A program made the translations under genes and the position numbers. The notes under the pieces were generated by a model. It saw nothing but the letters and a program-made list of their open reading frames with translations. It was not told the DNA's origin and made no database searches. A stretch of 16,935 bases of DNA, from contig JBOHHM010000201.1 in NCBI GenBank assembly GCA_050725495.1, positions 1-16,935 of the forward strand. The letters run 5' to 3'. Below are positions 1 through 7,062 of this stretch, in pieces. Source of the stretch: JBOHHM01 sp050725495 (GTDB lineage Bacteria; Pseudomonadota; Gammaproteobacteria; Burkholderiales; Burkholderiaceae_C). How positions within the stretch are numbered: position 1 is the stretch's first letter; each line of letters starts with the position of its first letter.

Positions 1-1122
1 CACGCCGCGCGCAATCAGGGCCTGCACGATCGCATAGGCGCCCGAGTCGGCGCCAGGTTCCTGGGCATGCTCGCGCGTGAGGCAGACCTGCGAGCCGCGC
101 TGCGCGTGTTCGCGCGGGGTGGCCAGACCCAGCTCGTGGCCTGCGCAGCGCTGCTCCACGAGCTCGATGAACAGGTCGGTCAGCGCCAGCGACTTCTCGC
201 GCAGCGCCGCCATGCCGCCTTGGGCTTCCGTCGCCAGGAAGACGTCGAGCCCGCATTCGAGCGCGGCCAGGCTGAGTATGGGCTGGGTGCCGCAGAGGTA
301 GCGGCTGATGCCGGCAGCCGGCCGGTAGTCGGGCGTGAACTCGAACGGCGCGGCATGGCCCCACCAGCCGGCCAGCGGCTGCCAGAAGCGATCGGCGTGC
401 TGGGGGTTGACCCAGACGAAGGCCGGCGCGCCGGGGCCGCCGTTGAGGTATTTGTAGCCGCAGCCAATCGAGAAGTCGGCCCCCGCAGCATGCAGATCCA
501 CAGGCACGGCACCGGCACTGTGGGCCAGGTCCCAGACCGTGAGGATGCCGGCCGCCTGTGCGGCTGCGGTGACGGCCGCCATGTCGTGCATGGCGCCGGT
601 GCGGTAGTTCACATGGGTCAGCATCAGCACGGCGACCTCCGCCGTCAAGGCTCCTGCGATTTCCTCGGGCTCGACCAGCTGCAAGCGGTAGCCGCGTTCC
701 TGGCACAGGGCTTCGGCGATGTAGAGGTCGGTCGGGAAGTTGCTGCGCTCGCTCACGATCAGCCGGCGCTCGGGCGCGTCCTGCGCGGCGATGCTGAGCG
801 CGGCGCTCAGCACCTTGTACAGGTTGATCGAGGTGCTGTCGGTGGCAACCACTTCGCCGGGCCTGGCGCCGATCAGGCGCGCGATCTTGTCGCCCAGGCG
901 CTGGGGCAGGCTGAACCAGTCCGCACTGTTCCAGCTGCCGATCAGGTCGCGGCCCCATTCGCGCGTGACCACGTCGGCCACGCGCGCGGCCGCGGTTTTG
1001 GGCAGCACGCCCAGCGAGTTGCCGTCGAGGTAGATGGTGTCGCTCGGCAGCTCGAACTGCTCGCGCAGGCCGCGCAGCGGGTCTTGCGCGTCGAGCGCGC
1101 GAATGTCGTCAAGGGTTTTCAT
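1..1122 (-). CDS. kynU: Kynureninase, 3' end cut by window edge
   Basis: PLP enzyme that cleaves L-kynurenine to anthranilate and alanine (3-hydroxykynurenine to 3-hydroxyanthranilate) in cytosolic tryptophan degradation. The frame is open from ATG at 1122 to the window edge, giving 374 residues; the family is usually about 415-420, so roughly 40 C-terminal residues lie outside. The N-terminus contains the YLDGNSLG motif, and GYKYLNGGPG carries the PLP-binding lysine at about K224. DLAHSAGAVPVDL is the conserved aspartate region just before it. The gene starts 25 bp after kynB on the same strand, so the two are probably one transcript. Upstream of the ATG there is only a weak GAGA-type ribosome site. 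Identity is clear from sequence; substrate preference is inferred from the family. Confidence 0.95.
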   Translation of the reverse strand, partial: MKTLDDIRALDAQDPLRGLREQFELPSDTIYLDGNSLGVLPKTAAARVADVVTREWGRDLIGSWNSADWFSLPQRLGDKIARLIGARPGEVVATDSTSINLYKVLSAALSIAAQDAPERRLIVSERSNFPTDLYIAEALCQERGYRLQLVEPEEIAGALTAEVAVLMLTHVNYRTGAMHDMAAVTAAAQAAGILTVWDLAHSAGAVPVDLHAAGADFSIGCGYKYLNGGPGAPAFVWVNPQHADRFWQPLAGWWGHAAPFEFTPDYRPAAGISRYLCGTQPILSLAALECGLDVFLATEAQGGMAALREKSLALTDLFIELVEQRCAGHELGLATPREHAQRGSQVCLTREHAQEPGADSGAYAIVQALIARGV

Positions 1123-1147
1123 GGAGGTCTCGCAGTCAGGGCAAGGG

Positions 1148-1789
1148 TCAGTCAAGCGCGCGCAGGATGGCGCGAACCGGGGAGGCGTCGGCCGTCATGA
1201 GCTTCAGCGGCAGGGCAATCAGTTCGTAGTCGCCTTCGGGCACCTCGTCGAGCACCAGGTTTTCCAGCACGCGCAGACCGTGCCGGCGGATCACCTGGTG
1301 GCTTTGCAGCGCCTTGCTGTCGGCCGGGTCGATGCTCGCGGTGTCGATGCCGATCAGCTTCACGCCGAGCGCGGCGAGGCGCTCCACGGTCTCGGGCGCG
1401 TAGGCCGCGAGCCCGGGGTCGAAGCGCTCGATCGGCATGCGCTCATAGGTGCGCACCAGCACGCGCGGCGGCAGCCCGTGCACGGCGTGCGCCAGATGCT
1501 CCCATTCGATCAGCGGGCCTTTGGCGATCGCGTGGATCACGCGGCAAGGCCCCAGGTAGGGCGTGAGGTCGACCGCACCGATGGCCGCGCCCTGCGGGTC
1601 GTAGTGCAGCGGTGCGTCGGCGTGTGCGCCCACATGGGGCGACAGGGTGAGGGTGCTGACGTTCACCGGGCAGCCCGGTGCGATGCTGGCAGCCCATTGC
1701 TGCTGGTAGGGCGTGTCGCCCGGAAAAACCGGGGAACCGGGCGCCACGGGCGGTGAGATGTCCCAGATCTGTCTTGGGGTGCGTTTCAT
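1148..1789 (-). CDS. kynB: Kynurenine formamidase (arylformamidase)
   Basis: Hydrolyses N-formyl-L-kynurenine to kynurenine and formate, the step before kynureninase. The 213-residue length matches bacterial KynB. The metal-binding signature of the cyclase-like family is present as HVGAHADAPLH (H52, H56, D58, H62); the usual GTH is GAH here. The N-terminus MKRTPRQIWDISPPV and the SPVFPGDTPY stretch are typical. I chose ATG 1789 because the alignable family sequence starts there; the open frame runs further upstream without recognisable sequence. It is first in the kynB-kynU pair. The partner tryptophan dioxygenase (kynA) and any regulator are not in the window. Confidence 0.93.
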   Translation of the reverse strand: MKRTPRQIWDISPPVAPGSPVFPGDTPYQQQWAASIAPGCPVNVSTLTLSPHVGAHADAPLHYDPQGAAIGAVDLTPYLGPCRVIHAIAKGPLIEWEHLAHAVHGLPPRVLVRTYERMPIERFDPGLAAYAPETVERLAALGVKLIGIDTASIDPADSKALQSHQVIRRHGLRVLENLVLDEVPEGDYELIALPLKLMTADASPVRAILRALD

Positions 1790-1865
1790 GATGAAACGAA
1801 GTTTGCACCGCTCAAAAAAACCGTGGTGTCGGTTATTTACAACATTAGATGGAAATAATTGAAAC
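1790..1865 (-). promoter_or_regulatory. AT-rich upstream region of kynB
   Basis: A 76-bp AT-rich gap between the YkgJ stop and the kynB start in an otherwise GC-rich window. It should contain the kynB promoter, but I see only poor matches (TTTCAA, 17 bp, TGTAAA on the minus strand). Kynurenine operons in related bacteria are often controlled by an Lrp-type regulator; no regulator gene is visible here, so this is only a possibility. Confidence 0.35.
1814..1834 (-). terminator. Weak intrinsic terminator or attenuator before kynB
   Basis: On the minus strand AACCG pairs with CGGTT across a 6-nt loop and runs straight into a T tract. The stem is only 5 bp. It lies about 32 nt after the YkgJ stop, so it could end the argD-argF-YkgJ transcript. 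It is only about 25 nt before the kynB start, so it could also attenuate kynB. Confidence 0.4.
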
Positions 1866-2183
1866 CTAAAGTATCTGATGCTCCAGCGGCGGCAAGCCGT
1901 GGCGCATTCGTGCCCTGGCGCAGGCATCGCTGCCGGCCTCGAACTCGCGGCAGGGCGAGGGTCGCCACTCGTAGATGCCGCAAGCGACCTGTTCGCCCAG
2001 CGTGCCACTGAGCGCGGCGCAGCGTATCGGCACATGGTCGGTGCCGCGCATGCGGCAGGTGCTGCCGTTGACCTCGAGCGCGAGGCCCGAAGGTACGCTG
2101 CCGCCCATCTCGTCGAGCTCGTAGACCGCGAAGTCGACGCGAAAGCTGGCGCAGCAGGCGCCGCAGCTGGTGCAGGCCGACAT
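1866..2183 (-). CDS. YkgJ-family cysteine cluster protein
   Basis: Small (105 residues) member of the YkgJ/UPF0153 zinc- or iron-chelating family. The diagnostic N-terminal cluster CTSCGACC gives C4, C7, C10 and C11. Further cysteines occur in STCRMRG, IRCAAL, VACGIYEWRPSPCREF and later, as in the family. The RPSPCREF motif is a good family marker. The ATG at 2183 shares its A with the argF stop (TGATG), which fixes the start and suggests translational coupling. Biochemical role is unknown; metal binding is inferred from the cysteine pattern. Confidence 0.88.
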   Translation of the reverse strand: MSACTSCGACCASFRVDFAVYELDEMGGSVPSGLALEVNGSTCRMRGTDHVPIRCAALSGTLGEQVACGIYEWRPSPCREFEAGSDACARARMRHGLPPLEHQIL

Positions 2184-3091
2184 CAGAGGCGTCCGAGCAG
2201 CAGGTACTCCATGAGCGCCTTCTGCACGTGCATCCTGTTCTCCGCTTCGTCCCAGACCACGGACTGGAGGCCATCGATGACCTCGGCCTCGACCTCCTCG
2301 CCGCGGTGCGCGGGCAGGCAGTGCATGAACAGCGCGTCGGGTTTGGCGGTGCGCATCATCTCGGTGTCCACGCACCAGTCGGCGAAGGCCTTTTTGCGGG
2401 CCTCGTTCTCGGCCTCGTAGCCCATGCTGGTCCAGACATCGGTGGTCACGAGGTCGGCGCTGCGGCAGGCATCCATCGGGTCCTTGAACACCTTGTAGCT
2501 GTCGGCTGAACGAATGCCGGCGATCGACTGGTCGACTTCGTAGCCGCTGGGCGTGCTGACATGGACCGTGAATCCCAGCAGTTCGGCCGCCTGCAGCCAG
2601 GTGTTGGCCATGTTGTTGCCGTCGCCGACCCAGGCCACGGTCTTGCCTTTGATCGAACCGCGATGCTCGATGAAGGTGAAGATGTCCGCCAGGATCTGGC
2701 AGGGGTGGAACTCGTTGGTCAGGCCGTTGATCACGGGCACGCGCGAATGCGCGGCAAAGCGTTCGATCTTGTCCTGGCCGAAGGTGCGGATCATCACCAG
2801 GTCGACCATGCGGCTGATGACCTTGGCGCTGTCCTCGATCGGTTCGGCGCGGCCGAGCTGGCTGTCGCTGGTGGTCAGGTGCACGACCGAGCCGCCGAGC
2901 TGGTACATACCGGCCTCGAAGCTCACGCGTGTGCGGGTCGAGGCTTTCTCGAAAATCATGGCCAGCGTGCGGTCGCTCAGCGTGTGGTGCTTCTCGTAGG
3001 CCTTGAACTTTTGCTTGATCAGGGCCGCCCGCTCGAACAGGTAGACGTATTCGTCGGCGCTCAGATCGCTGAACTGCAGGTAGTGCTTCAT
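2183..3091 (-). CDS. argF: Ornithine carbamoyltransferase
   Basis: Converts ornithine and carbamoyl phosphate to citrulline in arginine biosynthesis, in the cytosol. At 302 residues it has normal anabolic length. All signature motifs are visible: STRTR for carbamoyl phosphate (51-55), HPCQ (129-132), the SMGYE segment, and HCLPAHRG (257-264) with the catalytic cysteine C258. I chose ATG at 3091 because it overlaps the argD stop as TGATG and because MKHYLQFSDLS matches the family start; the open frame extends upstream only as a shadow of argD. Its position directly after argD in one operon fits the arginine pathway. Confidence 0.96.
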   Translation of the reverse strand: MKHYLQFSDLSADEYVYLFERAALIKQKFKAYEKHHTLSDRTLAMIFEKASTRTRVSFEAGMYQLGGSVVHLTTSDSQLGRAEPIEDSAKVISRMVDLVMIRTFGQDKIERFAAHSRVPVINGLTNEFHPCQILADIFTFIEHRGSIKGKTVAWVGDGNNMANTWLQAAELLGFTVHVSTPSGYEVDQSIAGIRSADSYKVFKDPMDACRSADLVTTDVWTSMGYEAENEARKKAFADWCVDTEMMRTAKPDALFMHCLPAHRGEEVEAEVIDGLQSVVWDEAENRMHVQKALMEYLLLGRL

Positions 3092-4319
3092 CACGAGATC
3101 TCTTCGGCGAGGAACTGTTTGACCAGCGGGACCAGAATGCGCACGACTTCGTCGGCCTCGGCGGCCGTCAGGATCAGCGGCGGCACCAGGCGGATCACGT
3201 TGTCGGCGGTCACGCTGATCAGCAGGCCGCAGTCGGCGGCGCGCTGGGTCAGCACGCCGCAGGGCTGGGCCAGTTCCACGCCAATCATCAGGCCCTGGCC
3301 GCGGATTTCCGTGACCCCGCTCAGGCCAGCGAGCTCGCGCTCCAGCGCAGCTTTCAGGCGGGCGCCCACCTTGGCCGCGTTGTCCAGCAGGCCATCTTCC
3401 TCCATGATGCGGATGGTCTCGACGCCGGCGCGCATGGCCAGCGGGTTGCCGCCGAAGGTCGTGCCGTGGTTGCCGGGCTGGAAGATGTTCGCAGCCTTGG
3501 GGCCGGCCACGACCGCGCCGATCGGCACGCCCGAGCCCAGGCCCTTGGCCAGCGGCATCACGTCGGGCAGGATGCCGGCCCACTGGTGGGCGAACCACTT
3601 GCCGGTGCGGCCCATGCCGCACTGCACCTCGTCGATCATCATCAGCCAGTCGCGCTCGTCGCACAGCTTGCGCACCTGCTTGAGGTACTCGATGCGCATG
3701 GGGTTGATGCCGCCTTCGCCCTGGATGGTCTCGAAGAACACGGCCACCACATTGGGGTTGCCTTCGGTGGCTTCTTTGAGGGCTTCAATGTCGTTGAGCG
3801 GCACGCGGATGAAGCCTTCGACCAGCGGGCCGAAGCCCTGTTGCACCTTGACGTTGCCGGTGGCGCTCAGGGTGGCGATGCTACGGCCGTGGAAGGCTTT
3901 TTCATAGACCACGATCTCGGGCCGTTCGATGCCCTTGTCGTGGCCGAACTTGCGCGCGAGCTTGAGCGCCGCCTCGTTGGCCTCCAGCCCGGTGCAGCAG
4001 AAAACGCCTTGCCTCCCAGATCGCCGAGGCCCGCCAGCTCGACCAGCTTGGCAGCGAGCTTTTCCTGGTTGGGCACATGGTAGTAGTTGCAGCTGTGGAT
4101 GATTTTGGCCACCTGGTCCTGCAGCGCGGGCACCAGCTGCGGATGGTTGTGGCCCAGCGTGTTGACCGCAATGCCGCCCAGCGCGTCCAGGTACTGCTTG
4201 CCGTTGACGTCCCAGACACGGCAGCCCTGGCCGTGCGACAAGGCGATCGGCAGGCGGCCGTAGGTGTTCATGGTGTGGGGGGAGGCGGCTTCGATGAAAT
4301 TGGACGCGGCTGCGTTCAT
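3091..4319 (-). CDS. argD: Acetylornithine aminotransferase, frameshifted as given
   Basis: PLP aminotransferase (class III) that makes N-acetylornithine in arginine biosynthesis; it may also act on succinyldiaminopimelate. The gene is split over two frames. Residues 1-105 (MNAAASNFIEAASPHTMN...) read from ATG 4319, while GLEANEAALKLARKFGHDKG and everything after it lies in another frame. Adding one T to the T4 run at 4001-4004 restores a continuous protein of about 409 residues reading KAFFCCTGLEANEAA. IDEVQCGMGRTG and the PLP lysine in PLAKGLGSG (about K259, corrected numbering) are intact. A GGAG ribosome site lies 9 nt before the ATG. The stop overlaps argF by TGATG. Either a sequencing slip or a genuine lesion fits. 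Confidence 0.9.
4001..4004 (-). other. argD: Frameshift point in argD
   Basis: A run of four A on the plus strand (TTTT in the gene). Upstream sequence is coding in one frame and downstream sequence in the next. One extra base here rejoins conserved family sequence on both sides. The exact base is inferred; the shift must lie within a few codons of this point. Confidence 0.75.
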
Positions 4320-4351
4320 GACACTCACTCCAGGTTGGCTCCAAAACAAAG

Positions 4352-4373
4352 CGGCCCAACGAAAGTCGGGCCG
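4352..4373 (-). promoter_or_regulatory. Hairpin in the argD leader
   Basis: CGGCCC and GGGCCG form a 6-bp inverted repeat around a 10-nt loop, about 33-54 nt upstream of the argD ATG. On the minus strand it is followed by a T-rich stretch (CTTTGTTTTGG), so it could be an attenuator-like hairpin. The U tract is interrupted, so this is a weak call. Confidence 0.3.
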
Positions 4374-4411
4374 TTGAATCGCGATTTTAGGCGCAGAGAC
4401 CGCTGGGTTTT

Positions 4412-4475
4412 TTGACAATTGCGCATCACTGCGATGCAGGGTCTTGTCGGCCACAGGTCTTATATAAGATATAGT
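4412..4475 (+). promoter_or_regulatory. Divergent argD/DUF3579 control region with 12-bp palindrome
   Basis: The 219-bp gap between argD and DUF3579 holds a perfect palindrome, TCTTATATAAGA, at 4458-4469, followed at once by a good -10 match, TATAGT (4470-4475). A consensus TTGACA stands at 4412-4417, but with no good -10 at standard distance. The palindrome adjoins the likely -10 box, which suits an operator for a dimeric regulator. It resembles GntR-type sites, but I cannot name the regulator. The rest of the gap holds the argD leader and no convincing gene. Confidence 0.5.
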
Positions 4476-4538
4476 ACTCGGGCGACGCGGCAGGGAGCGA
4501 TCCTCCCGAGGCACTCGTCAATCAACAGCCTCTACCCG

Positions 4539-4856
4539 ATGGTTTCCAACTCCGCCAAAGAAGTCTTTATCCAGGGGATCACCCGAGACGGCAAGACCTT
4601 TCGCCCCAGCGACTGGGCCGAGCGTCTGGCAGGCGTGATGAGCTCGTTTCGCCCCGGCGGTGCGCAGCCGGGCCGCCATCCGGGCTATTCGCCCTGGTGC
4701 GTTCCCACCCTCGTCAACGGCGTCAAATGCGTGGTGGTCCACCACGACCTGCGCGACTACGAGCCCATGGCCTGGGATTTCTGCCTGAACTTTGCGAAAG
4801 ACAACGACTTGCAGGTGGCCGAGGCCTGTTTGCTGCCGGACGCTCCAAAGAGCTGA
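4539..4856 (+). CDS. DUF3579 family protein
   Basis: A 105-residue soluble protein of the betaproteobacterial DUF3579 family, of unknown function. The family-like opening FIQGITRDGKTFRPSDWAER is visible, followed by a proline/glycine-rich middle (RPGGAQPGRHPGYSP) and a C-terminal part with MAWDFCLNFAKDN. I chose ATG 4539 because family similarity begins at once after it; upstream in-frame sequence covers the promoter region. No clear Shine-Dalgarno sequence precedes it. It is divergent from argD and followed by a strong terminator, so it is probably transcribed alone. Confidence 0.85.
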   Translation: MVSNSAKEVFIQGITRDGKTFRPSDWAERLAGVMSSFRPGGAQPGRHPGYSPWCVPTLVNGVKCVVVHHDLRDYEPMAWDFCLNFAKDNDLQVAEACLLPDAPKS

Positions 4857-4871
4857 TCCGTGGGGCCCAAC

Positions 4872-4898
4872 AAAAAAGCCGTCTTTCGACGGCTTTTT
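4872..4898 (+). terminator. Strong bidirectional intrinsic terminator
   Basis: GCCGTC and GACGGC form a perfect 6-bp stem with loop TTTC, flanked by A6 on the left and T5 on the right. The A/T arms extend the stem, and the structure works on both strands. It lies 15 nt after the DUF3579 stop and can also end rpsT transcripts coming from the other side. Confidence 0.9.
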
Positions 4899-4929
4899 GC
4901 TTTGCTGACAGCGCACCCGTTACAAACGG

Positions 4930-4958
4930 CGGGTTGATTCGTTCAAGGAGTCAACCCG
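4930..4958. repeat. 8-bp inverted repeat between DUF3579 and rpsT
   Basis: CGGGTTGA and TCAACCCG pair perfectly across a 13-nt loop. No T tract follows on either strand. It may be a second RNA hairpin at the rpsT 3' end or a protein site. Confidence 0.4.
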
Positions 4959-4966
4959 GGCGGTTG

Positions 4967-4981
4967 GCCTGAAGTTCAGGC
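4967..4981. repeat. Short palindrome GCCTGAA-G-TTCAGGC
   Basis: A perfect 7-bp inverted repeat with a one-base centre, on the rpsT side of the convergent region. It overlaps the stop codon of a 17-codon frame that copies the S20 tail. It could fold as a 3' end hairpin of rpsT mRNA, but no T tract follows on the minus strand. Confidence 0.35.
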
Positions 4982-4997
4982 GGCCTTTTGGGCAGAG

Positions 4998-5055
4998 GTG
5001 GCCAGGGCCTTGACCTTGGCGAGTCTCATGCGGCTGCCAAGGATTTCACCTTGGC
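4998..5055 (-). repeat. Degenerate 35-bp-offset duplication of the rpsT 3' end
   Basis: The last codons of rpsT (about 5036-5055) and the sequence just after the stop (about 5001-5020) match at about 16 of 20 positions at an offset of 35 bp, including a shared ACCTTGGC on the plus strand. The second copy lies in a different frame. It forms a 17-codon ORF, MRLAKVKALATSAQKAA (5029 down to 4976), whose ATG overlaps the rpsT stop as ATGA. Confidence 0.45.
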
Positions 5056-5322
5056 AGAAAGGCGGCTCTTGTCGCGAGCGGCCTTGTTCTTGTGGAAGAT
5101 GCCCTTGTCGGCCACCGTGTCGACCACGGCCTGCATCTTGCCAAACAGCTCGGTGGCCTTGGCTTTGTCACCGGCTGCAACGGCCTTCTCGACGTTCTTC
5201 ACGGCGGTGCGGTATTTGGAGCGCAGCGAGGTGTTCGCTGCATTGATCTTGACGTCCTGGCGGACGCGTTTACGGCCCGACGCCAGGCGCGGGTTCTTTT
5301 TCTTCGGTTTTCCAGATGCCAT
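5026..5322 (-). CDS. rpsT: 30S ribosomal protein S20
   Basis: Small-subunit protein that binds 16S rRNA early in 30S assembly. The 98 residues are very basic. The N-terminal PKKKNPRLASGRKRVRQ, the SLRSKYRTAVKNVEKAV helix and the DKGIFHKNKAARDKSRLSAKV C-terminal helix are typical of Burkholderiales S20. It is about ten residues longer than E. coli S20 because of the lysine-rich start. AAGGA lies about 9 nt before the ATG, fixing the start. It is monocistronic, divergent from murJ, and faces the bidirectional terminator at 4872-4898. Confidence 0.97.
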   Translation of the reverse strand: MASGKPKKKNPRLASGRKRVRQDVKINAANTSLRSKYRTAVKNVEKAVAAGDKAKATELFGKMQAVVDTVADKGIFHKNKAARDKSRLSAKVKSLAAA

Positions 5323-5367
5323 TTCGATGGTTCCTTGAGTCTGAGGATGTTGTCAGCAAAGCTTTTC

Positions 5368-5373
5368 ATTGTA
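5368..5373 (-). promoter_or_regulatory. Extended -10 promoter of rpsT
   Basis: On the minus strand TGGTACAAT is an extended -10 element (TGn then TACAAT). No good -35 is visible at 17-18 bp, which the extended -10 could offset. The start would lie near 5361, giving a leader of about 40 nt that includes the AAGGA ribosome site. Confidence 0.6.
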
Positions 5374-5436
5374 CCAGCCTCGCGCATCGCGGCTCTGGCG
5401 CCCCCGCTGCCCCCGATCCGGCAAGGGGCGCGCAGC

Positions 5437-5442
5437 TACACT
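5437..5442 (+). promoter_or_regulatory. -10 box of murJ, implying a leaderless mRNA
   Basis: TACACT ends 8 nt before the GTG start of murJ, with only C-rich sequence (TGTGCCCCC minus the box) between and no Shine-Dalgarno. Transcription starting 7-9 nt downstream would begin at or next to the GTG. No -35 match is seen. Confidence 0.45.
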
Positions 5443-5450
5443 GTGCCCCC

Positions 5451-7016
5451 GTGAGTCTGTTCAAAGCCGCTTCCACCGTTTCCCTGTTCACCCTGGCGTC
5501 GCGCATCACCGGTCTGGTGCGCGAACTGCTGGTGGCCTCCACCTTTGGCGCCAGCGCGCTGACCGACGCCTTCAATGTCGCGTTTCGCATTCCCAATCTG
5601 TTTCGCCGGCTGTTTGCCGAAGGCGCGTTCAGCCAGGCTTTCGTGCCGGTGCTGGCCGCCAGCAAGGCGCAGCAGGGCGATGAAATCACTCAGGGGCTGA
5701 TCAACCATGTGGCGACGGTGCTGGCCTGGGCGCTGCTGCTGACCTGCGTGCTCGGCGTGGCGGCCGCGCCGATCCTGGTCTGGGTCATGGCCAGCGGCCT
5801 GCAGCAGGAGCCGCGCGGCTTCGCGGCGGCGGTGTTCATGACGCGCTGGATGTTTCCCTATATCGCCTTCATGTCGCTGGTGGCGCTGGCCGCGGGCATC
5901 CTCAACACCTGGAAGCGCTTTGCCGTGCCGGCCGCGACGCCGGTGCTGCTCAATGTGGCCATGATTTCGGCGGCCTGGTGGGGCGCGCCCTGGTTCCAGG
6001 CGCAGGGCATCGAGCCGATCTACGCCATGGCGGCCGGGGTGATGCTCGGCGGTCTGCTGCAACTGGGCGTCCAGGTGCCGGCGCTCAAAAGCATGGGCCT
6101 GTTGCCCAGGATTGGATTGAATTGGGCTGGAGTCCGGGCGGCGTGGTCGGATTCTGCTACCAAAAACGTAGCAAAGCTGATGGGCGCGGCCCTGCTGGGC
6201 GTGGGCGTGGCGCAGATTTCGCTGCTGATCAACACCCAGATCGCCTCGCATCTGACGCCCGGCAGCGTGACCTGGCTGACCTATGCCGACCGCTTGATGG
6301 AGTTCCCCACCGCCATCCTAGGCGTGACCTTGGGCGTGGTCCTGATGCCGCAGCTGGCGGCCGCCAAAGCCGCCAACGATGCGGACCGGTACTCCGCCAT
6401 GCTCGACTGGGGCCTGCGCCTGGTCGTGCTGCTGGCCGTGCCCTGCGCTGTGGCCTTGCTGACGTTTTCCAGGCCGCTGGTGGCCACGCTCTACCACTAC
6501 GGCGCGTTCACCGACCGCGACGTGCAGCAGACCACGACGGCCCTGATGGGCTATGGCGCAGGCCTGCTGGGCCTGGTGGCGATCAAGGTGCTGGCGCCGG
6601 GCTACTACGCCAGCCAGGACATCAAGACGCCGGTGCGTATTGCCATCGTGGTGCTGGTCATCACGCAGCTGCTCAATGTGGCGCTGGTGCCGGCGCTGCA
6701 GCATGCGGGGCTGGCCCTGGCCATCGGCCTGGGCGCGTTGGTCAATGCGCTGTGGCTGCTGCTGGGGCTGCTGCGCCGCGGCAGCTATCGGCCTGCGCCG
6801 GGCTGGGGCCGGTTCGCCCTGCAGGTGACGGCGGCCAGCGCCTTGCTCGCGGTGTTCCTGATGTGGGCCTCGGGCGCGCTCCACTGGACCCAGCTGCGCG
6901 CCGAAAGCTTCAAGCGTGCGGGGCTGCTGGCCCTGCTGCTGGGGGCGTCAGCCGCTATTTATTTCGTAGCGCTGTGGGCGGCCGGGCTCAAGCTGAGACG
7001 GCTGCTCAAGCGCTGA
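5451..7016 (+). CDS. murJ: Lipid II flippase MurJ
   Basis: Inner-membrane flippase of the MOP superfamily that moves lipid II across the membrane for peptidoglycan synthesis. With GTG 5451 it has 521 residues, normal for MurJ, and about 14 hydrophobic segments. SLFKAASTVSLFTLASRITGLVREL, then FGASALTDAFNVAFRIPNLFRRLFAEGAFSQAFVPV, is the diagnostic MurJ start, with conserved arginines of the central cavity. TNALM-like glycine-rich helices and PGYYASQDIKTPVRIA in the second half also fit. The frame is open upstream of the GTG, but that sequence (PAAPDPARGAQLHC) is not MurJ-like and overlaps the promoter. Two dispersed 17-nt elements lie in frame (6156-6172 and 6954-6970). Confidence 0.96.
   Translation: MSLFKAASTVSLFTLASRITGLVRELLVASTFGASALTDAFNVAFRIPNLFRRLFAEGAFSQAFVPVLAASKAQQGDEITQGLINHVATVLAWALLLTCVLGVAAAPILVWVMASGLQQEPRGFAAAVFMTRWMFPYIAFMSLVALAAGILNTWKRFAVPAATPVLLNVAMISAAWWGAPWFQAQGIEPIYAMAAGVMLGGLLQLGVQVPALKSMGLLPRIGLNWAGVRAAWSDSATKNVAKLMGAALLGVGVAQISLLINTQIASHLTPGSVTWLTYADRLMEFPTAILGVTLGVVLMPQLAAAKAANDADRYSAMLDWGLRLVVLLAVPCAVALLTFSRPLVATLYHYGAFTDRDVQQTTTALMGYGAGLLGLVAIKVLAPGYYASQDIKTPVRIAIVVLVITQLLNVALVPALQHAGLALAIGLGALVNALWLLLGLLRRGSYRPAPGWGRFALQVTAASALLAVFLMWASGALHWTQLRAESFKRAGLLALLLGASAAIYFVALWAAGLKLRRLLKR
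6156..6172 (+). repeat. Dispersed 17-nt element, copy 1 (inside murJ)
   Basis: GCTAC-CAAAAAC-GTAGC, a 5-bp inverted repeat around a 7-nt AT-rich centre. It lies in frame and contributes to ...SATKNVAKL... of MurJ. Same design and length as the copies at 6954, 11054 and 16522. Confidence 0.6.
6954..6970 (+). repeat. Dispersed 17-nt element, copy 2 (inside murJ)
   Basis: GCTAT-TTATTTC-GTAGC, near the 3' end of murJ, where it encodes part of AAIYFVALW in the last membrane segment. Arms pair GCTAY with RTAGC (one G-T pair). Confidence 0.6.
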
Positions 7017-7028
7017 GCGCGAGCCGGC

Positions 7029-7057
7029 TTGACGCGCCGCGGCCAGTCCATTACAAA
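7029..7057 (+). promoter_or_regulatory. Promoter of the SirB1-type gene, leaderless type
   Basis: TTGACG (7029-7034), 17-bp spacer, TACAAA (7052-7057): a good sigma-70 match right after the murJ stop. The ATG is at 7063, only 5 nt past the -10 box, so transcription should begin at or next to the start codon. There is no Shine-Dalgarno sequence. Confidence 0.65.
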
Positions 7058-7062
7058 GACCC

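Noticed and set aside
67..1200. 377-codon plus-strand frame over kynU
   Set aside because: Antisense to kynureninase, whose PLP motif is unambiguous.
2561..3907. Long open frame on the plus strand opposite argF/argD
   Set aside because: Lies wholly antisense to genes with clear motifs; residue make-up is that of a high-GC shadow frame and matches no family.
4412..4417. Consensus TTGACA as -35 of a DUF3579 promoter
   Set aside because: No acceptable -10 at 16-18 bp; kept only as part of the intergenic region.
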